From the NCBI GenBank assembly GCA_013407085.1, contig JACCGJ010012808.1:54536-118535 (forward strand): 64,000 nucleotides of DNA. Reading direction: 5' to 3'. The notes beneath the pieces are model-generated. The model was not told the origin of the DNA. It searched no databases and worked only from the letters and a program-made list of their open reading frames with translations. Positions 10,573-21,204 of the stretch are shown piece after piece. Position numbers and translations under genes: made by a program. The stretch is from Atriophallophorus winterbourni. Its lineage: Eukaryota > Platyhelminthes > Trematoda > Plagiorchiida > Microphallidae. Positions within the stretch are counted from its first letter, which is position 1; each line of letters starts with the position of its first letter.

Positions 10573-13500
10573 TCATCATGAAGCACAAGACTGGAGCCAG
10601 ACAAAGTGCCAAGCAATATGAAGCAGGAAAAGCAGATAAGCAAGCGCGTGGAAAAGGGAAAGCAGGCAAGCGGAATACGCAAAAGCAAATGCACAAAAAG
10701 CAGCTTGTTTTTGTAGTTTCACTGCATGCGATTTTTTGGGTTTTTTTGTTTTGTTTTTGTTTTTTTATGTAAAATAATACCGAATAAAAAAATTATGACA
10801 CACATAATAAAATACACTGGCGCCACTGACTTCGGTTTGTAGCCATATCGCGTAAGGTTTCCAGCCAACTATTAGGTGGAGCTTTTGGACCCCACCCAGG
10901 CAAACGAATACGCCCAACTGAGCCTAGCGCTACGGTGAGTTTCTTCATCCCAACGCGCCACGTCATGGACTGGCCACCCGATCTTTTCTCCCAGCTTCTG
11001 TCAGGCTCTGCGAATAAGGCGCGGTACGGTAAACGGTGAGTAGGCATTCTTAATACATGTCCCAACCATCGCAAGCGAGCAAGCATCAGCATTTCTCTCA
11101 GTCCGTGGCCACCTGGTCCTAACACCCGCTTGCAGACATCTATATTTGTAACACGATGCTGCCACCGAATGCGAGCAATTCTACGCAGGCAACGGGTATC
11201 AAAAACAGAAAGCCGACGGACATCTTCCGCTCGGATAGACCAGGTTTCGCAGCCATAAATGAGTGTAGCACGCACCACTGCGTTGTACACTCGGCCTTTA
11301 GTATGGAGTGAAACATCGCGTCGACGCCACAGGTGGCGAAGGTTAGCAAACGCTGCACCCGCTTTTCTCAGGACATCGTCGATCGCGAAGTTAAAAAGGA
11401 ACGGCGAGATAGGGCAGCCCTGCCGCACCCCGCTGGAGATATTGAACGAGGACGACAATTGTCCGTACGCTCGAAACCTGCCCGAAGTTTGGCAATATAA
11501 TGCTTTCAAGATCCAAACATACTTCTCGGGCACTCCATGTCTCAGTAGACAGTTCCAAAGACTTTCACGATCGATTGAATCGAATGCCGCTCGGATGTCA
11601 AGGAATACCACGATAGTTGGTTTACGAAAAGTGTGGCGTTGCTCCAGTAACTGACGGAGTGTGAAAATTTGATCTATGCACCCTCGGCCGGCACGAAACC
11701 CAGTTTGCTCCTCACGGATTTGCTCTTCCCGTTTGGTACTCAATCGGTGAAGCAGAATGGACGCCAGTATTTTAGGAGCTACTGAAATGAGACTGATACC
11801 CCGATGATTTTCACAGGAATCGCGCCGTCCCTTTTTGAAAATAGGAGCAATTATTGATTCTCTCCAAGGGATCGGAACGCGTTCCTCAGCCCATATGTTG
11901 GCGAACAGCGTTTGAAGTTCGCGAACTAAAGCGAAACCGCCATCTTTGAACAATGACGGAAGCAAAGCATCAGCACCTGATGCCCGATGGCGCTTAAGGC
12001 TCCGGACTACACTGTAAATCTCTGATTGAGTCGGAGCCTCAAGAGAAATCGACCATGGGGTACAGTGTTCCGTATTCTCGAAATCAGTGGGTGCAGAAGG
12101 CCAGTTAAACTGTGCTTCAAAATGTTCTGCCCATCGCTCCATGCGTCTGTGCATGTTAAAAACTGGCAAACCATCTGCTTCACGTATCAACTCACTGATG
12201 CCTGGTCGCCCGCTTCCAGTTGTTCTGATGAGTTGGAACAATTTTCTGAAATTGCCTACAGCTGCCGCAGATTCCATTTCCGTAGCCTTAGAACTCCACC
12301 AACTTTCCCTGTCGGTTCTCAAACTGGCAACCAGTTTACGTTTAATAAGCCTTCGTGACGCATCATGTATGCTATCAGCAGAAAGCAACCGACGTTGGTC
12401 CATTAATTGGAGAGAATTCGCAGAAACCCAGTGCTGAGCTACACGGGAAGTCAACCCACAACTATCCAACGCGGCTGTTTCCAAGGAGGTTTGAATCCCA
12501 CTCCATTGGTCATCGATACTATTTTGGGGAACTGTAGACAGATGCAGACTCAAATTGGCCTGAAACCCTCGGAGAACCGGGAGATCGTTAAGCCTAGCAA
12601 CATTCAACTGCCTTGCAACATTTCTACGTTTCCCACCAAAACGCATCGAGAGCTTAGCACAGACTAACGCATGATCGGACTCTAGACAGGTGCCCCAGTA
12701 GGAGCGGCAATCTTGCACACTCCCTCGCCAGGAGTAGCTGATAGCAATATGGTCAATTTGCGTGAACAAGGCCGCCGATGGAGATCTCCAAGTGGAGCAG
12801 TGGCGCTTCGAATGGCGGAAGTTAGTGCTGGCAAGGTACAGTCTGTGCTCTGAGCACAAGTTAAGCAATCTTTCGCCGTTGTCATTACGATGACAATCGA
12901 GACCAAATCGTCCACCCACGAAATGCTCGTTTAAGGATAGACGGCCAACACGTGCATTCATGTCTCCAGCTAGGACAACGATGTCACTCCTCGATGCAAG
13001 TCTAATGAGTTCTTGTAATCTTCCATAAAACTCATCCTTGTCACGTTCAGAGCTACAGTTAGTCGGTGCATAGGCAGCAACCACAAACAGGTCGCGGGAT
13101 TGGTTGCGAAATCGGCCTTTTTTGCACGAACCCTGTAGTCTTACTGCACAAAGGCGACTGTCGACTGGGATCCAGTCTAACAGTGCGACCTCAGCTCGCT
13201 CACTCAAGACGATTCCGACACCAGCTTGACCAGATACCATGGCATCGTCATCAGTGGACAAACGTAGATAGTGTGACTTACGTAAGTTAGAAGGGTTAGA
13301 CAATCGTGTAACTGAGCTAGAGTTATGCATGCGTGTTTCCGACAAACAGCACACATCGACGTCGAGGCTATCAAGCGTGCGAGCCAAGGCTGCCTGCTGT
13401 CCGATGCTAGCTAAAGTCCGTACATTAAACGCAGCTAATTTGAATGGTACGCGTGGGCGGAAGAACGCTCTGGAGGCATTCGAAGCAGGCAAAATATTCG

Positions 13501-13949
13501 AAGTAGCTGAATTTGGAAACCTCGATGAACAAGCTGCACTTCTGTCAGGGCTAACCAAAGAACCACAAAACGGAAAACAGTTATTGAAAAAGTTTGCATG
13601 CAGTGTGAGATCATGTAAAGCATTTTGAGCAGAGAGCAAAGAGCTTGAGAGCGTGAGAGCACGGGATCTGTCATTTTTACCTTTATTTTCATAATTGCTT
13701 GTGGGCGTGATACTACCCGGTTGCCCAGGCCGAAGTAGGGGGTTAGCTTAGGGGGCCCCACCCGGAGCCTTTGGCTAAAAAGCCTGAACCACAAGGCAGT
13801 GGCTTGAGACTGAGTTTGTCTGACCTCTATCCATCGACCTTCCTGGTATGAGTAGCTCTGCTGGCACCAAAAGGCACCACCCAGTATAGCTCAATGGGTC
13901 ATGAAGGTACACAAACCATCGCACCACGTTAAGGTCCAGTCTCAGCGCG
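10573..13949 (-). pseudogene. RTE element A (dead, inverted twin of B)
   Basis: Almost identical to element B at 16114-19848 but in the opposite orientation. The main open frame runs from about 13640 to 10793 and carries the endonuclease (FNVRTL, CCLSETRM, VLAGDMNARVG, QIDHIAIS, SDHALVCA) and most of the RT. Three lesions separate it from B. A 7-bp deletion near 13655 puts the first ~25 codons (from the ATG about 13691) out of frame. A 330-bp in-frame deletion at about 11361-11366, between AAAGC microhomologies, removes the segment with the catalytic YADD motif. The extreme 5' end is ~20 bp shorter. A 13-bp duplication, ACGGACCACTGCA at 10560-10572 and 13950-13962, shows insertion into the RTE2 RT domain. 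The 3' UTR ends in (CAT)n on the plus strand. Confidence 0.92.
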
Positions 13950-16113
13950 ACGGACCACTGCAAAGTGGATTGAGGGATGTCGGCGGTGTCTGAGGGACGG
14001 TGCTGATTAAACTGCTGAGAGAAATATTCTCTCCATCTTTCTAAACGTCTGTGAAGGCTCGTTGTGCGCGAGCCATCATCCTCGAGGATGGTTTCACTCA
14101 GACCTTGCGGCTTAGGGCCACAGACACGAATCAATTGGTAAAGTCTCCTCATGTTGCTCATGGCTGACGCTCTTTCCATCTCCGAGGCGCGTTCTTTCCA
14201 CCAAGACTCACGGTCACGTCTCAAACTATCTTTGATTAGGAGTCTAAGACACTTCCGATCGTCCTCATACTCTAAACCACTCGGTATGGCACGGCGCTGT
14301 TCGAGTAGCATGAAGGACTCGGCAGATGTATTAAAGCACAAGCCTGATCCAGGCAAAGTGCCGTACAGTCAGAGACTGCACGTGGGCTAAGATACTGTCA
14401 AGTTGCCCAGGCTTAGACAGATATGAGGGGGGAAATAGAAAGTAGAAATGTGACGGTTGACGAGTGACTTTGCAGCATTTCGTAGCAGAGTCATAGAGTG
14501 CTCGCTTAAAGTAGTGCCAATGACGATCCAGCTCGACCGGTCGATCTTAGGGTATCCCTAAATCTAGCTTTTGTCTCAGGCAGCGATAAAGCGTTTGTGT
14601 CTAGTTTGGGACGCTTTTGTTTGGGTTTGCCTCCGAATTGAAGGTTGATTGTTGCGCAAACTAAAGCGTGGTCGGAATCTACACTGGTGCTCCAGTATGA
14701 TCTGCAGTTTTTGACACTACCTCGCCACCTGTAGCTTATCGCGATGTGGTCAAGCTGCGCCCAAGTACGTTGTGATGGGGATCGCCAGGTAGCTAGTTGG
14801 CGCTTGGAATGTCTAAAATTTGTGGAGACGAGAAAGAGGCGGTGGTCGTCACAGAAGGACAACAATCTCTCTCCATTGTCTGTACGGTCATCTGACATTC
14901 CATACTTCCCTCCAAGGAAGCGCTCGGAGTGCGCTATACATCCAACTCGGGCATTGAGATCGCCGGCAAGCACTACTATATCGCCTCTGCGTGCTTTCGT
15001 TAAGAGAGAACGAAGTTCTTCGTAGAATTCGTCCTTCACCTCATCTGCCCCACAGTTCGTGGGTGCGTAAGCCGAGATCACGAATAAGTTACGTCTCTCG
15101 TCGCTATGCTTGTTTACTCTGCTGTAACCCTGAAATCTCGCTGCGCACAGTCTGCTATTAACGGGTATCCAATCTATGAGTGAGGTTTCCGCTTTCTGGC
15201 TTAGAATAATCCCAACACCTGCTAGTCCGGCTGAGGAAGCAACGGGATCACTGGACACACGTAAGTAGAACCTACTCCCACGAGGCATGGGAGAACTCAG
15301 TTACAATACCGAATCCGTGTCGCGAAGACGGGTTTCCGATAGGCAACATATGTCGATACCTAGTGTCTCTAGTGAGCGGGCTAGTCCAAGCTGTTGTTCT
15401 GGTTGTTGCAGGGTGCGGACATTGAACGATGCAAGCCTAATAGGGGCGCGCGGTCGGAGGAGAGCGTTGGGTATCGACACCTGTCTAAGGACAGTTGGCT
15501 GCGACGGAATGCGTCCAGCATTGATGGTCCGAAGTGCATCAGGGAGAGAGGGTGAGGGGATGATGTGTGCTTGCGAAGTGGGTTCTGGAGAATAGCTTTC
15601 GAAGGTAGTATTCGTAGTGATAGCATGCGGCGTTGTCATCATCGTCATCGTTGAACGTAGGCATGATACTACCCGGTTGCCTACACCGAAGTAGGGGAGA
15701 TTTCGTTTAGGGGTCCCACCCCGAGCCTTTAGCGCGATGGCTTTACCCACAAGGCAGTGGAGCGAGAGAGGTTCGCACCTATCGGTGGCCGGTGACCGAC
15801 GAAGCGGTTCATACGCCCTTTTCTGGGAATTTTCAGTTCGGAGCCCGATAACCCCGTTGATAGGTTGGTGACTGCAGTTTTTGCCTGTGCACCATACAAT
15901 GTCCTTGGATAGGACAAGGGGCAGTGACTTTTGAAGCGGCGAGTCACATCCGCCGCGTCGTGATGTCATCATTGGATTTTTGTGGCTTTTTATAGGAGAA
16001 CGCTTGCCAGGCGAAAACCCACCACACCCTCAGACACCACCGCCGAACCTTTCGCTGAGCTCGGAGAACCGAGCCCACCCAGCTGGCACCAACGTGGAGG
16101 TATTTCGGCAAGC
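13950..16113 (-). pseudogene. RTE2 LINE, 5' half (leader, endonuclease, linker)
   Basis: This is the upstream half of RTE2, continuing at 10559 after element A. A first ATG at 15970-15972 leads into a leader and the endonuclease (RLASFNVRTL, CCLSETRLRD). A TAA at 15301-15303 breaks the frame, which then continues in phase: GLAGVGIILS, VVLAGDLNARVG, QLDHIAIS, SDHALVCA. A stop follows near 14506. The linker before the RT (ESFMLLEQRR, RDRESWWKE) is interrupted by a SINE-like copy at 14333-14450. Upstream of 15972 lies a leader that reaches the site where element B inserted; its last 12 bases, 16102-16113, are the target-site duplication of B. Confidence 0.85.
14333..14450 (-). repeat. SINE-like repeat inserted in RTE2
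   Basis: Partial copy (about the last 110 bp) of the dispersed family. Reading plus-strand it starts AAAGCACAAGCCTGATCC and runs through TGCCCAGGC and ACAGATATGAG. It splits the linker between the RTE2 endonuclease and RT, so it postdates RTE2. Confidence 0.85.
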
Positions 16114-19100
16114 TGAGACTGGACCCCGTCGCGCTGAGACTGGACCTTAACGTGGTGCGATGGTTTGTGTACCTTCATGACCCATTGAGCTATACTGGGT
16201 GGTGCCTTTTGGTGCCAGCAGAGCTACTCATACCAGGAAGGTCGATGGATAGAGGTCAGACAAACTCAGTCTCAAGCCACTGCCTTGTGGTTCAGGCTTT
16301 TTAGCCAAAGGCTCCGGGTGGGGCCCCCTAAGCTAACCCCCTACTTCGGCCTGGGCAACCGGGTAGTATCACGCCCACAAGCAATTATGAAAATAAAGGT
16401 AAAAATGACAGATCCCGTGCTCTCACGCTCTCTGCTCTCAAGCTCTTTGCTCTCTGCTCAAAATGCTTTACATGATCTCACACTGCATGCAAACTTTTTT
16501 AATAACTGTTTTCCGTTTTGTGGTTCTTTGGTTAGCCCTGACAGAAGTGCAGCTTGTTCATCGAGGTTTCCAAATTCAGCTACTTCGAATATTTTGCCTG
16601 CTTCGAATGCCTCCAGAGCGTTCTTCCGCCCACGCGTACCATTCAAATTAGCTGCGTTTAATGTACGGACTTTAGCTAGCATCGGACAGCAGGCAGCCTT
16701 GGCTCGCACGCTTGATAGCCTCGACGTCGATGTGTGCTGTTTGTCGGAAACACGCATGCATAACTCTAGCTCAGTTACACGATTGTCTAACCCTTCTAAC
16801 TTACGTAAGTCACACTATCTACGTTTGTCCACTGATGACGATGCCATGGTATCTGGTCAAGCTGGTGTCGGAATCGTCTTGAGTGAGCGAGCTGAGGTCG
16901 CACTGTTAGACTGGATCCCAGTCGACAGTCGCCTTTGTGCAGTAAGACTACAGGGTTCGTGCAAAAAAGGCCGATTTCGCAACCAATCCCGCGACCTGTT
17001 TGTGGTTGCTGCCTATGCACCGACTAACTGTAGCTCTGAACGTGACAAGGATGAGTTTTATGGAAGATTACAAGAACTCATTAGACTTGCATCGAGGAGT
17101 GACATCGTTGTCCTAGCTGGAGACATGAATGCACGTGTTGGCCGTCTATCCTTAAACGAGCATTTCGTGGGTGGACGGTTTGGTCTCGATTGTCATCGTA
17201 ATGACAACGGCGAAAGATTGCTTAACTTGTGCTCAGAGCACAGACTGTACCTTGCCAGCACTAACTTCCGCCATTCGAAGCGCCACTGCTCCACTTGGAG
17301 ATCTCCATCGGCGGCCTTGTTCACGCAAATTGACCATATTGCTATCAGCTACTCCTGGCGAGGGAGTGTGCAAGATTGCCGCTCCTACTGGGGCACCTGT
17401 CTAGAGTCCGATCATGCGTTAGTCTGTGCTAAGCTCTCGATGCGTTTTGGTGGGAAACGTAGAAATGTTGCAAGGCAGTTGAATGTTGCTAGGCTTAACG
17501 ATCTCCCGGTTCTCCGAGGGTTTCAGGCCAATTTGAGTCTGCATCTGTCTACAGTTCCCCAAAATAGTATCGATGACCAATGGAGTGGGATTCAAACCTC
17601 CTTGGAAACAGCCGCGTTGGATAGTTGTGGGTTGACTTCCCGTGTAGCTCAGCACTGGGTTTCTGCGAATTCTCTCCAATTAATGGACCAACGTCGGTTG
17701 CTTTCTGCTGATAGCATACATGATGCGTCACGAAGGCTTATTAAACGTAAACTGGTTGCCAGTTTGAGAACCGACAGGGAAAGTTGGTGGAGTTCTAAGG
17801 CTACGGAAATGGAATCTGCGGCAGCTGTAGGCAATTTCAGAAAATTGTTCCAACTCATCAGAACAACTGGAAGCGGGCGACCAGGCATCAGTGAGTTGAT
17901 ACGTGAAGCAGATGGTTTGCCAGTTTTTAACATGCACAGACGCATGGAGCGATGGGCAGAACATTTTGAAGCACAGTTTAACTGGCCTTCTGCACCCACT
18001 GATTTCGAGAATACGGAACACTGTACCCCATGGTCGATTTCTCTTGAGGCTCCGACTCAATCAGAGATTTACAGTGTAGTCCGGAGCCTTAAGCGCCATC
18101 GGGCATCAGGTGCTGATGCTTTGCTTCCGTCATTGTTCAAAGATGGCGGTTTCGCTTTAGTTCGCGAACTTCAAACGCTGTTCGCCAACATATGGGCTGA
18201 GGAACGCGTTCCGATCCCTTGGAGAGAATCAATAATTGCTCCTATTTTCAAAAAGGGACGGCGCGATTCCTGTGAAAATCATCGGGGTATCAGTCTCATT
18301 TCAGTAGCTCCTAAAATACTGGCGTCCATTCTGCTTCACCGATTGAGTACCAAACGGGAAGAGCAAATCCGTGAGGAGCAAACTGGGTTTCGTGCCGGCC
18401 GAGGGTGCATAGATCAAATTTTCACACTCCGTCAGTTACTGGAGCAACGCCACACTTTTCGTAAACCAACTATCGTGGTATTCCTTGACATCCGAGCGGC
18501 ATTCGATTCAATCGATCGTGAAAGTCTTTGGAACTGTCTACTGAGACATGGAGTGCCCGAGAAGTATGTTTGGATCTTGAAAGCATTATATTGCCAAACT
18601 TCGGGCAGGGTTCGAGCGTACGGACAATTGTCGTCCTCGTTCAATATCTCCAGCGGGGTGCGGCAGGGCTGCCCTATCTCGCCGTTCCTTTTTAACTTCG
18701 CGATCGACGATGTCCTGAGAAAAGCTTTAGCTGGCCTGGTGGGCACAGGTGTTGAACTTCTGCCGGGTGAGCGAGCGACCGATCTAGAGTATGCCGATGA
18801 CATCGCACTTCTGGGAGATGACCCTCATATAATGCAACAAGCCCTGGACCGCCTGGCACTTGAAGCTTCAAGGTATGGCATGTGCTTTGCGCCTAACAAG
18901 TGTAAAACACTTACCCAGGATTGGAGCGGCTCTCTTCCAAACCTAACTGTGTGCGATGTCAATCTTGAATTGGTCGACAGCTTTGTTTACCTTGGCAGTT
19001 GTATCTCCGCTGGCGGTTGTGTCGAGGACGAGATCTCACATCGTGTTCGCAAAGCGGGTGCAGCGTTTGCTAACCTTCGCCACCTGTGGCGTCGACGCGA

Positions 19101-19848
19101 TGTTTCACTCCATACTAAAGGCCGAGTGTACAACGCAGTGGTGCGTGCTACACTCCTTTATGGCTGCGAAACCTGGTCTATCCGAGCGGAAGATGTCCGT
19201 CGGCTTTCTGTTTTTGATACCCGTTGCCTGCGTAGAATTGCTCGCATTCGGTGGCAGCATCGTGTTACAAATATAGATGTCTGCAAGCGGGTGTTAGGAC
19301 CAGGTGGCCACGGACTGAGAGAAATGCTGATGCTTGCTCGCTTGCGATGGTTGGGACATGTATTAAGAATGCCTACTCACCGTTTACCGTACCGCGCCTT
19401 ATTCGCAGAGCCTGACAGAAGCTGGGAGAAAAGATCGGGTGGCCAGTCCATGACGTGGCGCGTTGGGATGAAGAAACTCACCGTAGCGCTAGGCTCAGTT
19501 GGGCGTATTCGTTTGCCTGGGTGGGGTCCAAAAGCTCCACCTAATAGTTGGCTGGAAACCTTACGCGATATGGCTACAAACCGAAGTCAGTGGCGCCAGT
19601 GTATTTTATTATGTGTGTCATAATTTTTTTATTCGGTATTATTTTACATAAAAAAACAAAAAAAAAACAAAAAAACCCAAAAAATCGCATGCAGTGAAAC
19701 TACAAAAACAAGCTGCTTTTTGTGCATTTGCTTTTGCGTATTCCGCTTGCCTGCTTTCCCTTTTCCACGCGCTTGCTTATCTGCTTTTCCTGCTTCATAT
19801 TGCTTGGCACTTTGTCTGGCTCCAGACTTGTGCTTCATGATGATGATG
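16114..19848 (+). mobile_element. RTE element B, full-length and structurally intact
   Basis: A 3.7-kb non-LTR retrotransposon of the RTE clade (SR2-like). It is flanked by a perfect 12-bp duplication, ATTTCGGCAAGC at 16102-16113 and 19849-19860. The 5' leader of ~270 bp contains GAGACTGGACC twice near its start and CTGGGCAACCGGGTAGTATC at 16349-16368. One long ORF fills the body. The 3' UTR (19624-19848) has an A-rich stretch and ends GCACTTTGTCTGG, CTTGTGCTTC, (ATG)n, the short tandem tail of RTE elements. It inserted into the RTE2 leader. The combination of TSD, intact ORF and complete ends suggests recent and perhaps ongoing activity, which the sequence alone cannot prove. Confidence 0.93.
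16387..19623 (+). CDS. RTE endonuclease-reverse transcriptase (intact ORF)
   Basis: A 1078-residue polyprotein from the first ATG (MKIKVKMTD). The frame is open a further 34 codons upstream but without an ATG. The APE-type endonuclease that would nick target DNA spans about residues 90-345: AAFNVRTL, CCLSETRM, VLAGDMNARVG near 243, QIDHIAIS near 314, SDHALVCA near 341. The RT that copies the element RNA at the nick spans about 570-830: SLKRHRASGADA, FLDIRAAFDSIDR near 699, GVRQGCPISPFLFNF near 756, and catalytic YADD at 18789-18800 (near 801). The C-terminal RTE region has LYGCETW, CLRRIARIRWQHR and RLRWLGHVLRM. All key motifs are present with no stop or frameshift. No ORF1 is seen, which is usual for RTE. 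Confidence 0.95.
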   Translation: MKIKVKMTDPVLSRSLLSSSLLSAQNALHDLTLHANFFNNCFPFCGSLVSPDRSAACSSRFPNSATSNILPASNASRAFFRPRVPFKLAAFNVRTLASIGQQAALARTLDSLDVDVCCLSETRMHNSSSVTRLSNPSNLRKSHYLRLSTDDDAMVSGQAGVGIVLSERAEVALLDWIPVDSRLCAVRLQGSCKKGRFRNQSRDLFVVAAYAPTNCSSERDKDEFYGRLQELIRLASRSDIVVLAGDMNARVGRLSLNEHFVGGRFGLDCHRNDNGERLLNLCSEHRLYLASTNFRHSKRHCSTWRSPSAALFTQIDHIAISYSWRGSVQDCRSYWGTCLESDHALVCAKLSMRFGGKRRNVARQLNVARLNDLPVLRGFQANLSLHLSTVPQNSIDDQWSGIQTSLETAALDSCGLTSRVAQHWVSANSLQLMDQRRLLSADSIHDASRRLIKRKLVASLRTDRESWWSSKATEMESAAAVGNFRKLFQLIRTTGSGRPGISELIREADGLPVFNMHRRMERWAEHFEAQFNWPSAPTDFENTEHCTPWSISLEAPTQSEIYSVVRSLKRHRASGADALLPSLFKDGGFALVRELQTLFANIWAEERVPIPWRESIIAPIFKKGRRDSCENHRGISLISVAPKILASILLHRLSTKREEQIREEQTGFRAGRGCIDQIFTLRQLLEQRHTFRKPTIVVFLDIRAAFDSIDRESLWNCLLRHGVPEKYVWILKALYCQTSGRVRAYGQLSSSFNISSGVRQGCPISPFLFNFAIDDVLRKALAGLVGTGVELLPGERATDLEYADDIALLGDDPHIMQQALDRLALEASRYGMCFAPNKCKTLTQDWSGSLPNLTVCDVNLELVDSFVYLGSCISAGGCVEDEISHRVRKAGAAFANLRHLWRRRDVSLHTKGRVYNAVVRATLLYGCETWSIRAEDVRRLSVFDTRCLRRIARIRWQHRVTNIDVCKRVLGPGGHGLREMLMLARLRWLGHVLRMPTHRLPYRALFAEPDRSWEKRSGGQSMTWRVGMKKLTVALGSVGRIRLPGWGPKAPPNSWLETLRDMATNRSQWRQCILLCVS

Positions 19849-19936
19849 ATTTCGGCAAGCCTTAAACGTGGATCAATTGATTTCCAACCAGCATAGAGGT
19901 AGACCATCTGATCTCGGAACGCGAGAGACTTGACGG
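19849..19936 (-). other. Continuation of RTE2 leader and/or Gypsy 3' end
   Basis: This stretch continues the sequence interrupted by element B (the target duplication is at 19849-19860). Part should be the far 5' leader of RTE2 and part the 3' untranslated end of the old Gypsy element. I cannot place the boundary between them. Confidence 0.4.
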
Positions 19937-19946
19937 CTGGGGAGAA
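19937..19946 (+). promoter_or_regulatory. Probable polypurine tract of the old Gypsy element
   Basis: CTGGGGAGAA directly precedes the TGTCATG start of the LTR-like segment at 19947. A purine run touching the 3' LTR is where plus-strand DNA synthesis is primed in LTR retrotransposons. Confidence 0.5.
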
Positions 19947-20101
19947 TGTCATGTCGCATTCTTATGCTCTCATGACTCATTTAATGCGCTTTTTTCTTTT
20001 AAAACTTTGCATGCTAGCATTTTCTAGTTGATTGAAACCTTACAATCAGGCGTTGTCTTCTAACTGTGTGGCTGCTTATTCATTCATTCTGTTTTGCAAC
20101 A
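19947..20101 (+). repeat. Gypsy LTR, probable 3' LTR of the element starting at 6401
   Basis: 155 bp starting TGTCATG and ending GCAACA, same strand and order as 6401-6567 (shared TTACAATCAGGCG, CTGTGTGGCTGCT, CATTCATTCTGTT), with a ~10-bp gap and about 80% identity. The preceding purine tract argues for a 3' LTR whose internal region is interrupted by the RTE2, A, B and SINE insertions. A solo or fragmentary LTR is the alternative, since I see no convincing target duplication. Confidence 0.6.
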
Positions 20102-20986
20102 ATGGTGGAAATTCAAAACGCTGGACAGTCTAGCGCTTGTTGATTTATATAAGAATCATCTCCTAAAATAGATGTTATCGTTAGCCTTCTGTCAATGCAG
20201 GATTTCAATCACACACCCCGGGCAGTCAACGCTTTCTTTAGGGCAACGTTTATTTCCAAATTAAAATTCGTATCGAAATGTGTGCATTGGACTGCCATTA
20301 GATTGCCATATCGCAAGATTTTATTCAGCCAGTATTGATTTCTGGTTTTTGAAACACCATGACTAATGGGAAATTTGTAAGGTAATGCCGGGAAACGACG
20401 TGCCCACTTTACATTCTGGTATGATGACAAAATTAAAGTGAGGCACGTTTCTAACTGTTCAGTGAACCTTTAACACTCAAAAGTACGAAGAACGGGCCAG
20501 TACACGCTTTAATGGAACGAAAAAGAAAATAATGAGCAAATATAGTATTGAGCAGGTTTTCGTGAGCACTCAGATATGTCAGATGAGCGGTTGTGGCTAA
20601 GATTACAATATTTTATTTGTCCACAAGCAAGCAAGTATGGGGTATGAAGCAACGCAATTCAATCGTGAATTCCAGATCCAAGATTGTGTCGAAATTTAAA
20701 ATCTCAGTAAAGGTTAACGGCTTATAAACGATTTACAATTAAAGAAATATTCGAAATTGCGCTATTAATGAGTGCTACAAACTTATGTCGAATATCCAAA
20801 TAAAACGATGAGGCGATAAGCCATCCTAAAGTCAAAAAGGCAAAACCCTAATCAAATTCGTTCGAAACGCTGCAAGCTTGAATAGAATCGAACAAGCAAA
20901 AATATTTTTTCGTTTTCCAATTGTACCTAAACATAGTGAATTTGCGCAAAGCAACGTCAAACATTAGGTCAGCTTACGGATGTGAA
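20102..20986. other. No gene seen
   Basis: AT-rich DNA between the LTR and a SINE-like copy. Open frames are short and without recognisable motifs. Confidence 0.5.
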
Positions 20987-21204
20987 ATCGTGCAGCACTT
21001 TGTGCTGTGCGGCTAACACCGTGCTAAATTGATTGGCCAGAGGTAGTGAGCTGCATGCTGAAACTGGCTGGAGTCTCAGTACCATTTCCTGTTCTTTTTT
21101 CTTCTTCATATCTGTGTAGGCCTGGGCAACCGGACAGTATCTTCGCCCATGGGCAGTCTCTGACTGTGCGGCACTTTGCTTGGATCAGGCTTGTGCTCTC
21201 ATAC
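20987..21204 (+). repeat. SINE-like repeat, reference full-length copy
   Basis: A ~218-bp copy I use as the family reference. It runs from GTGCTGTGCGGCTAACACC through GAGCTGCATGCTGAAAC, CTGGAGTCTCA and a T-rich stretch, then GGCCTGGGCAACCGGACAG, CAGTCTCTGACTGTGCGGC, ACTTTGCTTGGATCAGGC, TTGTGCTCTCATAC. The CTGGGCAACCGG block resembles the element B leader at 16349. The final CACTTTG...TGG...CAG.CTTGTGCT block resembles the B 3' end at 19808-19835. I find no clear tRNA-type A and B boxes, so an RTE-derived non-autonomous element is likelier than a tRNA-derived SINE. Confidence 0.8.

Noticed and set aside
11140..13628. Many 60-130 codon open frames on the strand opposite element A
   Set aside because: They mirror frames opposite element B and are shadows of the RTE coding sequence, with no motif of their own.
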